From: Paraburkholderia madseniana
GTDB lineage: Bacteria; Pseudomonadota; Gammaproteobacteria; Burkholderiales; Burkholderiaceae
Assembly (NCBI RefSeq): GCF_009690905.1
Contig: NZ_VOSW01000012.1
Coordinates: 1-64,000, forward strand
Direction of reading: 5' to 3'
DNA length: 64,000 bases
The notes below the pieces were generated by a model. It searched no databases, had not been told where the DNA came from, and saw only the letters and a list, made by a program, of their open reading frames with translations. Positions 47,347-56,685 of this stretch are shown here, one piece after another. Numbering within the stretch: the first letter of the stretch is position 1; the number at the start of each line of letters is the position of its first letter. A program made the position numbers and the translations under genes.

Positions 47347-48744
47347 ATGCTGAGCGTTCTATCGAGAATCATCGACATCGCCATGGTCGCGCTCGGCGCG
47401 GCTATCGCGACGGCCGTGCACAGCGGGAAATTGGCGTGGCTGGACGACGTCCAAAGTGTGTCGCTCGCGTTCGACTGCCTGCTCGTGGTGGTGTTCTTTC
47501 CTGCGCTCGGGATCTATCAGTCGTGGCGCGGCAAGCCGCTCTACGACCTGCTGTGCCGCGTTGCGGGCGGCTGGGTGATGGTGGAGATCACCGGCATCCT
47601 GATCAGCTTCAGCCTGCACCGTTCGGACAGCCTGTCGCGTCTGTGGCTCCTTTACTGGGCTATCGCCACGATCGTGCTGCTGATCGTCACCAAGGTGATC
47701 GTCTACTCGATCCTGCGCGGACTGCGCCGCGAAGGCTTCAATCAGCGCGCGGTGGCGATCGTCGGCGGCGCGCCGTATGGGCGCTTCCTGATCGAACAGA
47801 TGCGCAGCCGTCCGGAAGCGGGCTTTAGCCCCGTCGTGGTGTTCGACGAGGAGGGCACGATCAACCCGTATGAAGATCCGGATGCGAGCGACGCGATCGA
47901 AGGCGTGCCGGTCGAGCGCGATTACTCGCGGATGCTTCAACTGGTGCGTCAGCGTGCGATTCGCGAACTGTGGCTCGCACTGCCGATCTCGAAGGAGAAG
48001 GCGATCCATCGCTTCGTGATGGACCTGAAGAACGACTTCGTGAACATCCGCTTCATTCCGGACGTTCGCAGCCTCACGCTCTTCAATCAGCCGATGGTGG
48101 ATCTGCTCGGGGTGCCGGCGATCAACCTGGCCGCCTCGCCGATCACCGATCTGCGCGTGCTGCCCAAGCGCATCTTCGACCGGCTGTTTGCGCTGGCGGC
48201 ATTGACCGCGCTGTCGCCGGTGATGCTGGTGATCGCGGTGATGGTGAAGGTGAGCTCGCCAGGCCCGGTGTTCTTCCGCCAGAAGCGCAAGGGCATCGAC
48301 GGCAACCAGTTCGAGATCTACAAGTTTCGCTCGATGAAGATGCACAAGGAAGAGGCCGGCAAGATCACCCAGGCGACCCGGCGCGATCCGCGTATCACCG
48401 CGGTCGGCGCGTTCCTGCGGCGCACCAGCCTCGATGAATTGCCGCAATTCATCAACGTGTTGCGCGGCGAGATGTCGGTCGTGGGTCCGCGTCCGCACGC
48501 GCTCGAACACGACGATATCTACAAGGATCTGGTGAAGGGCTACATGCACCGTTACCGGATCAAACCGGGCATCACCGGGTGGGCGCAGATCAACGGCTAT
48601 CGCGGCGAGACCGATCGCATCGAAAAGATGATGGGCCGCGTCAAGCTCGATCTGTACTACATGCAGCACTGGACCTTCTGGCTCGACATCAAGATCGTCG
48701 TGCTGACGCTGTGGAAGGGTTTTGTGGGCAGCAACGCATATTGA
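47347..48744 (+). CDS. bceB: Undecaprenyl-phosphate glucose phosphotransferase (priming glycosyltransferase)
   Basis: 465 residues. It transfers glucose-1-phosphate from UDP-glucose to undecaprenyl phosphate, the first step of repeat-unit assembly at the inner membrane. N-terminal hydrophobic segments (about 1-125) lead into a CoA-binding-like domain ([14 protein letters not shown]), then a fifth membrane segment and the catalytic sugar transferase domain (about 275-465) with [39 protein letters not shown] and [15 protein letters not shown]. The ribosome site GAGGGG is good. It is the first gene of the long operon. Confidence 0.95.
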   Translation: MLSVLSRIIDIAMVALGAAIATAVHSGKLAWLDDVQSVSLAFDCLLVVVFFPALGIYQSWRGKPLYDLLCRVAGGWVMVEITGILISFSLHRSDSLSRLWLLYWAIATIVLLIVTKVIVYSILRGLRREGFNQRAVAIVGGAPYGRFLIEQMRSRPEAGFSPVVVFDEEGTINPYEDPDASDAIEGVPVERDYSRMLQLVRQRAIRELWLALPISKEKAIHRFVMDLKNDFVNIRFIPDVRSLTLFNQPMVDLLGVPAINLAASPITDLRVLPKRIFDRLFALAALTALSPVMLVIAVMVKVSSPGPVFFRQKRKGIDGNQFEIYKFRSMKMHKEEAGKITQATRRDPRITAVGAFLRRTSLDELPQFINVLRGEMSVVGPRPHALEHDDIYKDLVKGYMHRYRIKPGITGWAQINGYRGETDRIEKMMGRVKLDLYYMQHWTFWLDIKIVVLTLWKGFVGSNAY

Positions 48745-48806
48745 GGCGCAGCCGCGCAACGCGCGGCCGCTCTCCTGAATCAACTCCATTTTCCGAGGTG
48801 TAATAC

Positions 48807-50252
48807 ATGAACCTGACGATCATCGGTAGTGGCTACGTAGGCCTCGTGACGGGCGCATGTCTCGCCGACATCGGCCACGACGTGTTCTGTCTCGACGTCG
48901 ATCAGCGCAAGATCGACGTGCTCAACAACGGCGGCGTGCCGATCCATGAACCGGGTCTGCAGGAAATCATCGCGCGCAATCGCAAGGCAGGCCGCCTGAA
49001 GTTCTCGACCGACATCGAGGCCGCGGTCGCGCACGGCGACATCCAGTTCATCGCGGTGGGCACGCCCTCCGACGAAGACGGTTCCGCGGATCTGCAATAC
49101 GTGCTCGCCGCCGCGCGCAATATCGGCCGCCATATGACGGGCTTCAAGGTGATCGTCGACAAATCGACGGTGCCGGTCGGTACGGCTTCGCGCGTGCGCG
49201 ACGTGATCGCCGAGGAACTGGCCGCGCGCAACGCGAGCCACATGTTCTCCGTGGTGTCGAATCCGGAGTTCCTGAAAGAAGGCGCGGCCGTGGAAGACTT
49301 CACGCGCCCCGACCGCATCGTGCTCGGCTGCGATGAAGACGTGCCCGGCGAAAAAGCGCGCGAGCTGATGAAGCGTCTCTATGCGCCGTTCAACCGCAAT
49401 CGCGAACGCACGCTGTACATGGACGTGCGTTCGGCCGAGTTCACCAAGTACGCGGCCAACGCAATGCTCGCCACGCGTATCTCGTACATGAACGAACTCG
49501 CGAATCTGGCCGACCGCGTCGGCGCGGATATCGAAGCGGTGCGCCGCGGCATCGGCTCCGATCCGCGGATCGGCTACGACTTCCTGTATGCCGGTTGCGG
49601 CTACGGCGGTTCGTGCTTCCCGAAAGACGTGCAGGCACTGATTCGCACGGCGGCCGACCATAAGGCCAATCTGCGCATTCTCGAAGCGGTGGAAGCCGTC
49701 AACGACACGCAGAAAAAAATCCTTGCGCAGAAAATCGTCGATCGTCTGGGCGAGGACCTGTCGGATCGCACCTTCGGCGTGTGGGGCCTTGCGTTCAAAC
49801 CGAACACCGACGACATGCGCGAGGCGCCGAGCCGTCCGCTGATCGCCGAACTGCTGCGCCGTGGCGCGCGGGTGAAGGCCTACGACCCGGTCGCGATCGA
49901 CGAATCGAAGCGCGTGTTCGCACTCGATCTGAAGGACGTGCCGCAACAGCATGCGCGCCTGTCGTTCGTGAACGAAGAGATGGAAGCGGCCGAGGGCGCC
50001 GACGCACTGGTGATCCTGACCGAATGGAAGGTCTTCAAGAGTCCGGATTTCGGTTCGCTCAAGGAGAGCCTCACCACGCCGCTGATTTTCGACGGCCGCA
50101 ATCTGTACGAGCCGGACGCGCTGCTCGAACTCGGTATCGAGTATCACGCGATCGGCCGTCAGCACGCGCTGCGCAATGCGCCGGCGAAGGTTGGCGCGAA
50201 CGGCCTGCCGGTCACGGTAGACGCGGCCGATACGGTCGAGGCCGGCCAGTAA
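48807..50252 (+). CDS. bceC: UDP-glucose 6-dehydrogenase
   Basis: 481 residues. It oxidises UDP-glucose to UDP-glucuronic acid, the acidic sugar of cepacian. NAD-binding GSGYVG lies at 7-12; the catalytic Cys270 is in [14 protein letters not shown]; the substrate segment [20 protein letters not shown] is present. The C-terminal UDP-binding domain has [17 protein letters not shown]. The last 25 residues form a variable tail. The ribosome site CCGAGGTG is 8 nt before the ATG. Generic name ugd. Confidence 0.96.
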   Translation: MNLTIIGSGYVGLVTGACLADIGHDVFCLDVDQRKIDVLNNGGVPIHEPGLQEIIARNRKAGRLKFSTDIEAAVAHGDIQFIAVGTPSDEDGSADLQYVLAAARNIGRHMTGFKVIVDKSTVPVGTASRVRDVIAEELAARNASHMFSVVSNPEFLKEGAAVEDFTRPDRIVLGCDEDVPGEKARELMKRLYAPFNRNRERTLYMDVRSAEFTKYAANAMLATRISYMNELANLADRVGADIEAVRRGIGSDPRIGYDFLYAGCGYGGSCFPKDVQALIRTAADHKANLRILEAVEAVNDTQKKILAQKIVDRLGEDLSDRTFGVWGLAFKPNTDDMREAPSRPLIAELLRRGARVKAYDPVAIDESKRVFALDLKDVPQQHARLSFVNEEMEAAEGADALVILTEWKVFKSPDFGSLKESLTTPLIFDGRNLYEPDALLELGIEYHAIGRQHALRNAPAKVGANGLPVTVDAADTVEAGQ

Positions 50253-50301
50253 GTTGGCCAATAAGCCGCCGCGCCGCCGAAGCCTCACTAAGGAGCCCGC
50301 C

Positions 50302-50757
50302 ATGTTCGCCAACGTTCTGATCGTCTGCCACGCCAACGTGTGCCGTTCGCCCGCAGCCGAGATGCTGTTCAAGGCCCGGCAGCGCGCGCCGTCGCGGCCG
50401 TCCTCAGCGCCGATCGCGTTTCATTCGGCGGGTCTCCGCGCCACCAACGGCCACGCCATGGACCCGGTGATGCGGCGCCTGCTCGCCGAGCAGGGCGTCG
50501 CCTCCGGCATCCACTATTCGCGGCGCCTCGACCGCGAGCTCGTGCGCGCAGCCGATCTCGTGCTCGTCAGCGAGCGCGCGCAGGTGAGCGCTGTCGAAGC
50601 GCTCGATCCGGCTTCGCGCGGCAAGGTCTATCCGCTCGGCAAGTGGGAAGACGACTCCGACGTCGCCGATCCGCACGGCGGCAAGGAAGCCGACTATAGG
50701 GAGAGTCTCGTGCTCATCGAACACCTGGTCATGGGATGGCTGAAGAAAATATGCTGA
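50302..50757 (+). CDS. bceD: Low molecular weight protein-tyrosine phosphatase
   Basis: 151 residues. The P-loop CHANVCR gives nucleophile Cys9 and Arg15; the general-acid loop is DPHGG with Asp123. It dephosphorylates the tyrosine autokinase encoded two genes downstream (the Wzb role), controlling polymerisation or export. The ATG at 50302 has AAGGAG upstream; a longer frame from 50254 lacks it. Its stop codon overlaps the next ATG by one base (TGATG), so translation is coupled to the Wza gene. Confidence 0.94.
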   Translation: MFANVLIVCHANVCRSPAAEMLFKARQRAPSRPSSAPIAFHSAGLRATNGHAMDPVMRRLLAEQGVASGIHYSRRLDRELVRAADLVLVSERAQVSAVEALDPASRGKVYPLGKWEDDSDVADPHGGKEADYRESLVLIEHLVMGWLKKIC

Positions 50758-51971
50758 TGAAAAAACGCACTGCACACACATTCGCGAACGTCAATTCGAA
50801 ACTCGCCGCCACGCTTTTGCTGACGTCCTTTCTGTCGGCCTGCGCTACCGCACCTGGCAATTACCTCGACACGTCCCGTCTGAAAGACGACGGCCAGCAT
50901 CAGGGTCAGCAAGCTAACGAAACCTATCCGGTGCATCTGATCGACGGCCCGCTGGTTGCGGCGCAAGCACAGGCGCAAGCCACTGCCGCGCAACAGGCGC
51001 TGCCGACTTCGCACTATAGCGATCCGTCGCAGTACGTATACCGGCTCTCGCCGCAGGACATTCTCGGCATCACCGTGTGGGACCACCCGGAATTGACCAC
51101 CCCGCAGGGCAGCACGCTGTCCGCGGGCGGCAACACCACGCAGTCGATCGGCGGCGCCTTGCAGCAGCCGTATACCGCCGCGCTGCCGGGCCAGGCCGAT
51201 CCGTACGGCCAGACGATTGCCCCCGACGGCACGATCTTTTTCCCGTTCGTCGGCCGCATCAAGGCCGCGGGCAAGACCGTGAGTGAAGTGCGCGATCAGT
51301 TGAGCACCGGCCTCGTGCGCTACATCCGCAATCCGCAGGTCGACGTGCGCGTGCTGTCGTACCGCGGCCAGAAAGTGCAGGTGACCGGTGACGTGAAGAC
51401 GCCGGGCCCGCTCGCCATCAGCGACGTGCCGCTCACGCTGGTCGACGCGATCACGCGCTCGGGCGGCACCAACAGCGACGCCGACATCCAGCGCGTGCGT
51501 CTCACGCGCAACAACAAGCTGTACGTGCTTGACGCCAACCGCATGCTCGACCAGGGCGACACCACGCAGAACGTCATGCTGCAAAACGGCGACGTGATCA
51601 ACGTGCCGGATCACAACGACAGCCGCATCTTCGTGATGGGCGAAGTGAAGACGCCGATCCAGCTGCCGATGGTGAAGGGCCGCCTGACGATCGCCGACGC
51701 GCTCACCCAGTCGGGCGGCATTCTCGACACGGACGCCAATCCGCGCCAGATCTTCGTGATGCGCGGCATGCGCGAGCATCCGACCACGCCGGACGTGTAC
51801 CGCCTCGACATGACGCAGCCCGACGCGATCATGTTGTCGTCCCAGTTCCAGTTGCAGCCGATGGATGTCGTGTATGTGGGCACCGCCGCTTCGACCACGT
51901 TCAACCGTGTGTTGCAGCAAGTCCTGCCGAGCGTACAGACGTTGTTCTACCTGAAGCAGTTGACGAGATAA
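50757..51971 (+). CDS. bceE: Polysaccharide export outer-membrane lipoprotein, Wza type
   Basis: 404 residues. The lipoprotein signal ends in the lipobox LSAC, with Cys29 as the lipidated residue. The poly_export (PES) domain starts at YRLSPQDILGITVWDHPEL and includes a Gly/Thr-rich insertion (about 110-140) before TIAPDGTIFFPFVGRIKAAGKTVSEVRDQLS; SLBB domains follow (QVTGDVKTPGPLAISDVPLTL and FVMGEVKTPIQLPMVKGRLTIADAL). The final segment is the amphipathic membrane helix region. It starts inside the phosphatase stop codon. Two further in-frame ATG codons (50736, 50751) lie upstream but overlap the phosphatase gene more. Confidence 0.94.
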   Translation: MKKRTAHTFANVNSKLAATLLLTSFLSACATAPGNYLDTSRLKDDGQHQGQQANETYPVHLIDGPLVAAQAQAQATAAQQALPTSHYSDPSQYVYRLSPQDILGITVWDHPELTTPQGSTLSAGGNTTQSIGGALQQPYTAALPGQADPYGQTIAPDGTIFFPFVGRIKAAGKTVSEVRDQLSTGLVRYIRNPQVDVRVLSYRGQKVQVTGDVKTPGPLAISDVPLTLVDAITRSGGTNSDADIQRVRLTRNNKLYVLDANRMLDQGDTTQNVMLQNGDVINVPDHNDSRIFVMGEVKTPIQLPMVKGRLTIADALTQSGGILDTDANPRQIFVMRGMREHPTTPDVYRLDMTQPDAIMLSSQFQLQPMDVVYVGTAASTTFNRVLQQVLPSVQTLFYLKQLTR

Positions 51972-52105
51972 CTGTCTGAGCCGTCGACAGGCCCGCGCCG
52001 CTCTCAAAGGGCGCGGGACCGAAGCAAACGCCGAGGCAAACGCGCAAGCACATGCCAGAGCACACGCTGAAGCCCACGCCGAAGCAACCGAAACGGGATC
52101 GAATT

Positions 52106-54328
52106 GTGAGCAACCAAATCTCTCCACACATGGCCGGTCCGATCAAGACCGAAGAAGAGGACGTCGTCCTCGGGCAACTGGTGCAGGTGATCCTCGACGA
52201 CATCTGGTGGCTGATCGCGATCGCCGGCGTGATCGTCGCGCTGGCCGCGGCGTACTGTTTCCTCGCCAAGCCGATCTATTCGGCCGATGCGCACGTGCGG
52301 GTCGAGCAGTCCGACAACACCTCGCAGGCGCTCACGCAGACGCAAACGGGCGCGGCCATCACGACCGGCTCGACTTCGCTGCCGACCGACGCCGAAATCG
52401 AAATCATCAAGAGCCGCGGCGTAGTCGGCCCGGTGGTCCAGCAACTGAAGCTGAACTTCAGCGTCGTGCCGAAGACGATTCCGCTGCTTGGCAGCATTGC
52501 CGCGCACATGGCGACGCCGGGCCAGCCGGCGCCGCCGTGGCTGGGTCTGGCTTCATACGCCTGGGGCGGTGAAGAGGCCGAGATCGATTCGCTCGACGTG
52601 GTGTCGGCGCTCGAAGGCGAGAAGCTGACGATGAAGGTGTTCGACGAACAGCACTACGAACTCTATGCAAAGAACGGCACACTGCTGCTGCGCGGCCAGG
52701 TTGGCCAGCAGGAGCAGGGCGGCGGCGTGACGATCCTCGTCAACAAGCTGGTGGCCCGTCCGGGCGAAGAGTTCACCGTGACGCGTTTTAACGACCTCGA
52801 CGCGATCAGCGCGTTCCAGTCGGCGATCACCGTGCAGGAGCAGGGCAAGCAGACCGGCGTGATCCAGATCTCGCTGGATGACAAGAGCCCTGAGCACGCC
52901 GCGCTGGTGGCCAATGCGCTCGCGCAGTCGTATGTCCGTCAGCACGTGTCGAACAAACAGGTCGACGCCAGCAAGATGCTCGACTTCCTGAAGAGCGAAG
53001 AGCCGCGCCTGAAGTCCGATCTCGAACGCGCCGAAGCCGCGTTGACCGCTTACCAGCGTCAATCCGGTTCGATCAATGCGAGCGACGAAGCGAAGGTCTA
53101 CCTCGAAGGCAGCGTGCAGTACGAGCAGCAGATTGCCGGTTTGCGTCTGCAGATGGCGCAGTTGACCGAGCGTTACGGCGACGACCATCCGATGCTCGTT
53201 GCCGCGCGTCGGCAGATGGCCGAACTGGAGGCGCAACGCGCCAAATACGCTGACCGCTTCCGCGATCTGCCGGCAACCGAAGTGAAGGCCGTGCAGTTGC
53301 AACGTGACGCCAAGGTGGCGGAAGACATCTACGTGCTGCTGCTCAACCGCGTGCAGGAGTTGTCGGTGCAGAAAGCCGGTACCGGCGGCAACGTGCATAT
53401 CGTCGACCAGGCGATGCGCCCGGGCGCGCCGGTCAAGCCGAAGAAGGTGCTGATTCTCTCGGCGGCAGTGATTCTGGGCCTGATCTGCGGCACCGGTTTC
53501 GTGTTCCTGCGGCGCAATATGTTCAAGGGCATCGACGACCCCGACCATATCGAGCGCGCGTTCCATCTGCCGGTGTACGGCCTCGTGCCTTTGAGCGCCG
53601 AACAGGCTGTGCTCGAAAGCGGCTTCCAGCGCGGCGGCGAACGCCTGCGCTCGGTACTGGCGAACGCGCGGCCGAAGGACGTCACGATCGAAAGCCTGCG
53701 CAGCCTGCGCACGTCCATGCAGTTCACGATGTTGGACGCGAAGAACCGCATCGTCATGCTGACAGGTCCCATGTCCGGTGTCGGCAAGAGCTTCCTGACG
53801 GTCAATCTGGCGGTGCTGCTCGCGAACTCGGGCAAACGCGTGCTGATGATCGACGGCGATATGCGCCGCGGCGTGCTCGAGCGTTACGTGGGCGGTGCGC
53901 AGGAAAACGGTCTGTCGGAATTGCTGAGCGGGCAGATCTCGCTCGAAGAAGCGATCCGCGCCTCGAACGTCGAAGGCTTGAGCTTCATCTCGTGCGGCCG
54001 TCGTCCGCCGAATCCGTCGGAACTGCTGATGTCGCCGCGTCTTCCGCAATACCTGGACGGCCTCGCCAAGCGCTACGACGTGATCCTGATCGACACGCCG
54101 CCAGTGCTGGCCGTGACCGATGCGTCGATCATCGGCGCGTATGCCGGTTCGACTTTCTTCGTGATTCGCTCGGGCGTGCACAACGAAGGCGAGATCGCGG
54201 AGGCATTGAAGCGCCTGCGCGCAGCCGGCGTGCACGTGCAGGGCGGCATCTTCAACGGGATGCCGGCGCGTTCGCGAGGCGGTTATGCCCGTGGCTATGC
54301 AGCGGTCGAGGAATATCTAAGCACCTGA
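52106..54328 (+). CDS. bceF: Polysaccharide co-polymerase / BY-type tyrosine autokinase, Wzc type
   Basis: 740 residues from a GTG at 52106 that has GGGA 7 nt upstream; an in-frame ATG at 52052 gives 758 residues but lacks a ribosome site, so the start is uncertain. Domain order: Wzz region with a first membrane segment (WWLIAIAGVIVALAAAYCF), a long coiled periplasmic part, a second membrane segment (VLILSAAVILGLICGTGFVFL), then the kinase with Walker A GPMSGVGKSF (about 554-563), Walker A' VLMIDGDMRRG and Walker B VILIDTPPVLAV. The C-terminus has the tyrosine cluster Tyr727, Tyr731, Tyr737, target of autophosphorylation. It controls chain length with the phosphatase gene upstream. Confidence 0.93.
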   Translation: MSNQISPHMAGPIKTEEEDVVLGQLVQVILDDIWWLIAIAGVIVALAAAYCFLAKPIYSADAHVRVEQSDNTSQALTQTQTGAAITTGSTSLPTDAEIEIIKSRGVVGPVVQQLKLNFSVVPKTIPLLGSIAAHMATPGQPAPPWLGLASYAWGGEEAEIDSLDVVSALEGEKLTMKVFDEQHYELYAKNGTLLLRGQVGQQEQGGGVTILVNKLVARPGEEFTVTRFNDLDAISAFQSAITVQEQGKQTGVIQISLDDKSPEHAALVANALAQSYVRQHVSNKQVDASKMLDFLKSEEPRLKSDLERAEAALTAYQRQSGSINASDEAKVYLEGSVQYEQQIAGLRLQMAQLTERYGDDHPMLVAARRQMAELEAQRAKYADRFRDLPATEVKAVQLQRDAKVAEDIYVLLLNRVQELSVQKAGTGGNVHIVDQAMRPGAPVKPKKVLILSAAVILGLICGTGFVFLRRNMFKGIDDPDHIERAFHLPVYGLVPLSAEQAVLESGFQRGGERLRSVLANARPKDVTIESLRSLRTSMQFTMLDAKNRIVMLTGPMSGVGKSFLTVNLAVLLANSGKRVLMIDGDMRRGVLERYVGGAQENGLSELLSGQISLEEAIRASNVEGLSFISCGRRPPNPSELLMSPRLPQYLDGLAKRYDVILIDTPPVLAVTDASIIGAYAGSTFFVIRSGVHNEGEIAEALKRLRAAGVHVQGGIFNGMPARSRGGYARGYAAVEEYLST

Positions 54329-54389
54329 GCCACGAGGCTGAGCCCAGTGGGCTGATGCCAGCGCAAACACGATAGAAAAGGACATCACG

Positions 54390-55322
54390 ATGAAAGTGAC
54401 GGTACTGGTTCCGACTTACCGCCGCCCGGCCGATCTCGCGCGCTGCCTCGCCGCGCTGCAGCGGCAGTCGCGCGCGCCGGACGAAGTGGTGGTGGTCGCA
54501 CGCGCCGACGACGAAGCGACCCATGCTTGCCTGCGTGATCCCGCCGTGCCGGGCACGTTGCCGCTATCCGTCGCGCTGGTGGAGGTGCCCGGCCAGGTCG
54601 CGGCCCTGAATCGCGGACTGGATGCGGCCAAGGGCGACGTGATCGCGATTACCGACGACGACGCCGCGCCGCACGTCGACTGGGTCCAACGTATTGCTGC
54701 CGCGTTCGAAAGCGATGCGCGCCTTGGTGCGCTGGGTGGCCGCGACTGGGTGCATGAAAAAGGCCGCGTGCTCGATGGCGAACGGCCGCTGGTCGGCAAG
54801 GTCACGGCGCACGGCAAGATCATCGGCAATCACCACCTGGGTGTGGGTGGTGCGCGCGAAGTCGACATCCTGAAGGGCGCCAACATGAGCTATCGGCGCG
54901 ACGCGATTCGCACGATCCGTTTCGATCAGCGCCTGCGTGGCGCGGGCGCTCAGGTTCACAACGATATGGCCTTCAGCCTCGCCGTCAAGAACGCCGGCTG
55001 GAAGCTGATGTACGACCCGCGCGTGGCCGTCGACCATTTCCCGGCCGAGCGTTTCGACGACGACCGGCGCGACGCGCAAACCATGGCGGCGTTGCGTAAT
55101 GCTGCCTTCAACTTCCACCTTATCCTGCGCGATCAGTTGCCGCCGCTGCGCCGCGAAACCGCGTGGTGGTGGTGGACGCTGGTGGGCACGCGCGTCTATC
55201 CGGGCCTCACGCACGCCGCGCTTGCTCTGGTTTCGAAACAGGCGAGCCTGAGGCTGTCGCGCTGGCGTGCGGTGCGCACAGGCGCACATGAGGCGCGCCG
55301 CGCGTTGTCCCGGACCGCGTGA
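54390..55322 (+). CDS. bceG: Glycosyltransferase family 2
   Basis: 310 residues. GT-A fold: N-terminal TVLVPTYRRPADLARCLAALQRQSRAPDEVVVV, the metal-binding Asp motif in AITDDDAAPHVDWVQRI, and an acceptor region GANMSYRRDAIRTIRFDQRLRGAG. The C-terminal part is weakly hydrophobic and may touch the membrane. It adds one sugar to the lipid-linked repeat unit; the sugar cannot be read from sequence. Gene order after the Wzc gene matches bceG of the cepacian locus. Ribosome site AAAAGGACA. Confidence 0.9.
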   Translation: MKVTVLVPTYRRPADLARCLAALQRQSRAPDEVVVVARADDEATHACLRDPAVPGTLPLSVALVEVPGQVAALNRGLDAAKGDVIAITDDDAAPHVDWVQRIAAAFESDARLGALGGRDWVHEKGRVLDGERPLVGKVTAHGKIIGNHHLGVGGAREVDILKGANMSYRRDAIRTIRFDQRLRGAGAQVHNDMAFSLAVKNAGWKLMYDPRVAVDHFPAERFDDDRRDAQTMAALRNAAFNFHLILRDQLPPLRRETAWWWWTLVGTRVYPGLTHAALALVSKQASLRLSRWRAVRTGAHEARRALSRTA

Positions 55323-55431
55323 AGCCCGCGAGCGCTCACGTGTCCCAAACGTCCTGCACGTTCGTGCATCGGCACTGGCGCCTGCTCGCGCAGGCCGATG
55401 CCCCTTTCCACCGGCAGAGCGGAGTGTCTGC

Positions 55432-56682
55432 ATGAGTACGAAAGTTCACGTTCATCTGTTTTACGGCGCCGACCCGCGCTTTTACCGGCCGGGCGATGAC
55501 ATCGGCTGCCTGTACGGTTATCACCATGCCGAATCCGATGCGTTCAGGCTGACCTATTCGCAGGACGCGCGCGAAAGCAAACCCGTGCGTTTGCTGCGCC
55601 GCGCGCTGAAGGCGGCGTTCGGGTTCGACTTCATCCATACGTGGCGCAACCGCGACGAGATGCTGCGCTCGGACGTGATCTGGACGCATACCGAGCAGGA
55701 ATGGCTGTCCGCGGCGCTGATGCTGCTGCTGAGCGGCCGCAAGGCGGGCGCTGATGCCAGCCCCTTGCTGTTGGCGCAAAGCGTGTGGCTGCTCGATAAA
55801 TGGCCTTCCTATGGAATTCTGCGCCGCTGGCTGTATCGCAAGCTGATGACGCGCGCCGACCAGTTGACTACGCTCGCCAGCGAAAACGCCGAACTGTGCC
55901 AGCGCTATTTCAATCGCGACGCGAAGCCGCTCTTATACGGCCTGAACACGCAGGACTTTCCCGTAAAGACGCCGACCGAATGGACGCCGCACACGCCGAT
56001 CCGCATCGCGGCGATCGGCAACGATCGCGACCGCGATTGGGAAACGCTCATCAAGGCCTTCGGCAACGATGCGCGCTACGCGGTGAAGCTCGCGACACGC
56101 CGACGGATTCCCGCCTCGCTGCGCGCGCCGAACGTGGAGATCGCGTTGTTCTCCGGTATCAAGAAGCAGCACGAACTCTACGACTGGGCCGACGTGATCG
56201 TCGTGCCGCTGCGGCCGAATTCGCACGCCTCGGGCATTACCGTGATGCTGGAAGCGGCGGCGGTCGGCAAGCCGATGGTGGTCACCAACGTCGGTGCGCT
56301 GCAGGATTATTTTCCGGCGGGCGAGGCGGCTTACATTCCGCCGTTCAATCCGCAGGCGTTGCGCGAGGCGGTGGACCAGCTCGCCGCCTCTCCTGCGGAT
56401 GCATTGCGCCAGGCGCAGGCGGCCGCCGCCGGTTTGCTGTCGCGCGATCTGACCACGCAGAACTATGCGATGCAGCACGTGAGAATTACGCAGGAGATGC
56501 TGCGGGCGCGCGCAGCGTCGCGCGGACGTGTTGTGGCCGGTGCGGCCGACGCCGATGCCGTGGCAAAGGCGCCGCGTGCCGCGGCGACCGCCGCCGCGGT
56601 GAACCAGCCGGCGCGAGTTCGCGCGGGCAGCCAGGGGCAAGGCCAACGCCCTGGCCCGCGCGAATCACGCGGAGGCCTCTAA
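55432..56682 (+). CDS. bceH: Glycosyltransferase (GT-B, family 1/4 type)
   Basis: 416 residues. The N-terminal part (KVHVHLFYGADPRFY) precedes a GT-B C-terminal domain with RIAAIGNDRDRDWETLIKAFG, VEIALFSGIKKQHELYDWADVIVVPLRPNSHASGITVMLEAAAVGKPMVVTN, carrying the E-x7-E-like site. The last 60 residues are a low-complexity Ala/Arg/Gly-rich tail. The ATG at 55432 has GCGGAGTG upstream, and longer frames overlap the previous gene. It is 3 nt from the next gene. Probably acts on the cytoplasmic face, adding one sugar. Confidence 0.88.
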   Translation: MSTKVHVHLFYGADPRFYRPGDDIGCLYGYHHAESDAFRLTYSQDARESKPVRLLRRALKAAFGFDFIHTWRNRDEMLRSDVIWTHTEQEWLSAALMLLLSGRKAGADASPLLLAQSVWLLDKWPSYGILRRWLYRKLMTRADQLTTLASENAELCQRYFNRDAKPLLYGLNTQDFPVKTPTEWTPHTPIRIAAIGNDRDRDWETLIKAFGNDARYAVKLATRRRIPASLRAPNVEIALFSGIKKQHELYDWADVIVVPLRPNSHASGITVMLEAAAVGKPMVVTNVGALQDYFPAGEAAYIPPFNPQALREAVDQLAASPADALRQAQAAAAGLLSRDLTTQNYAMQHVRITQEMLRARAASRGRVVAGAADADAVAKAPRAAATAAAVNQPARVRAGSQGQGQRPGPRESRGGL

Positions 56683-56685
56683 ACG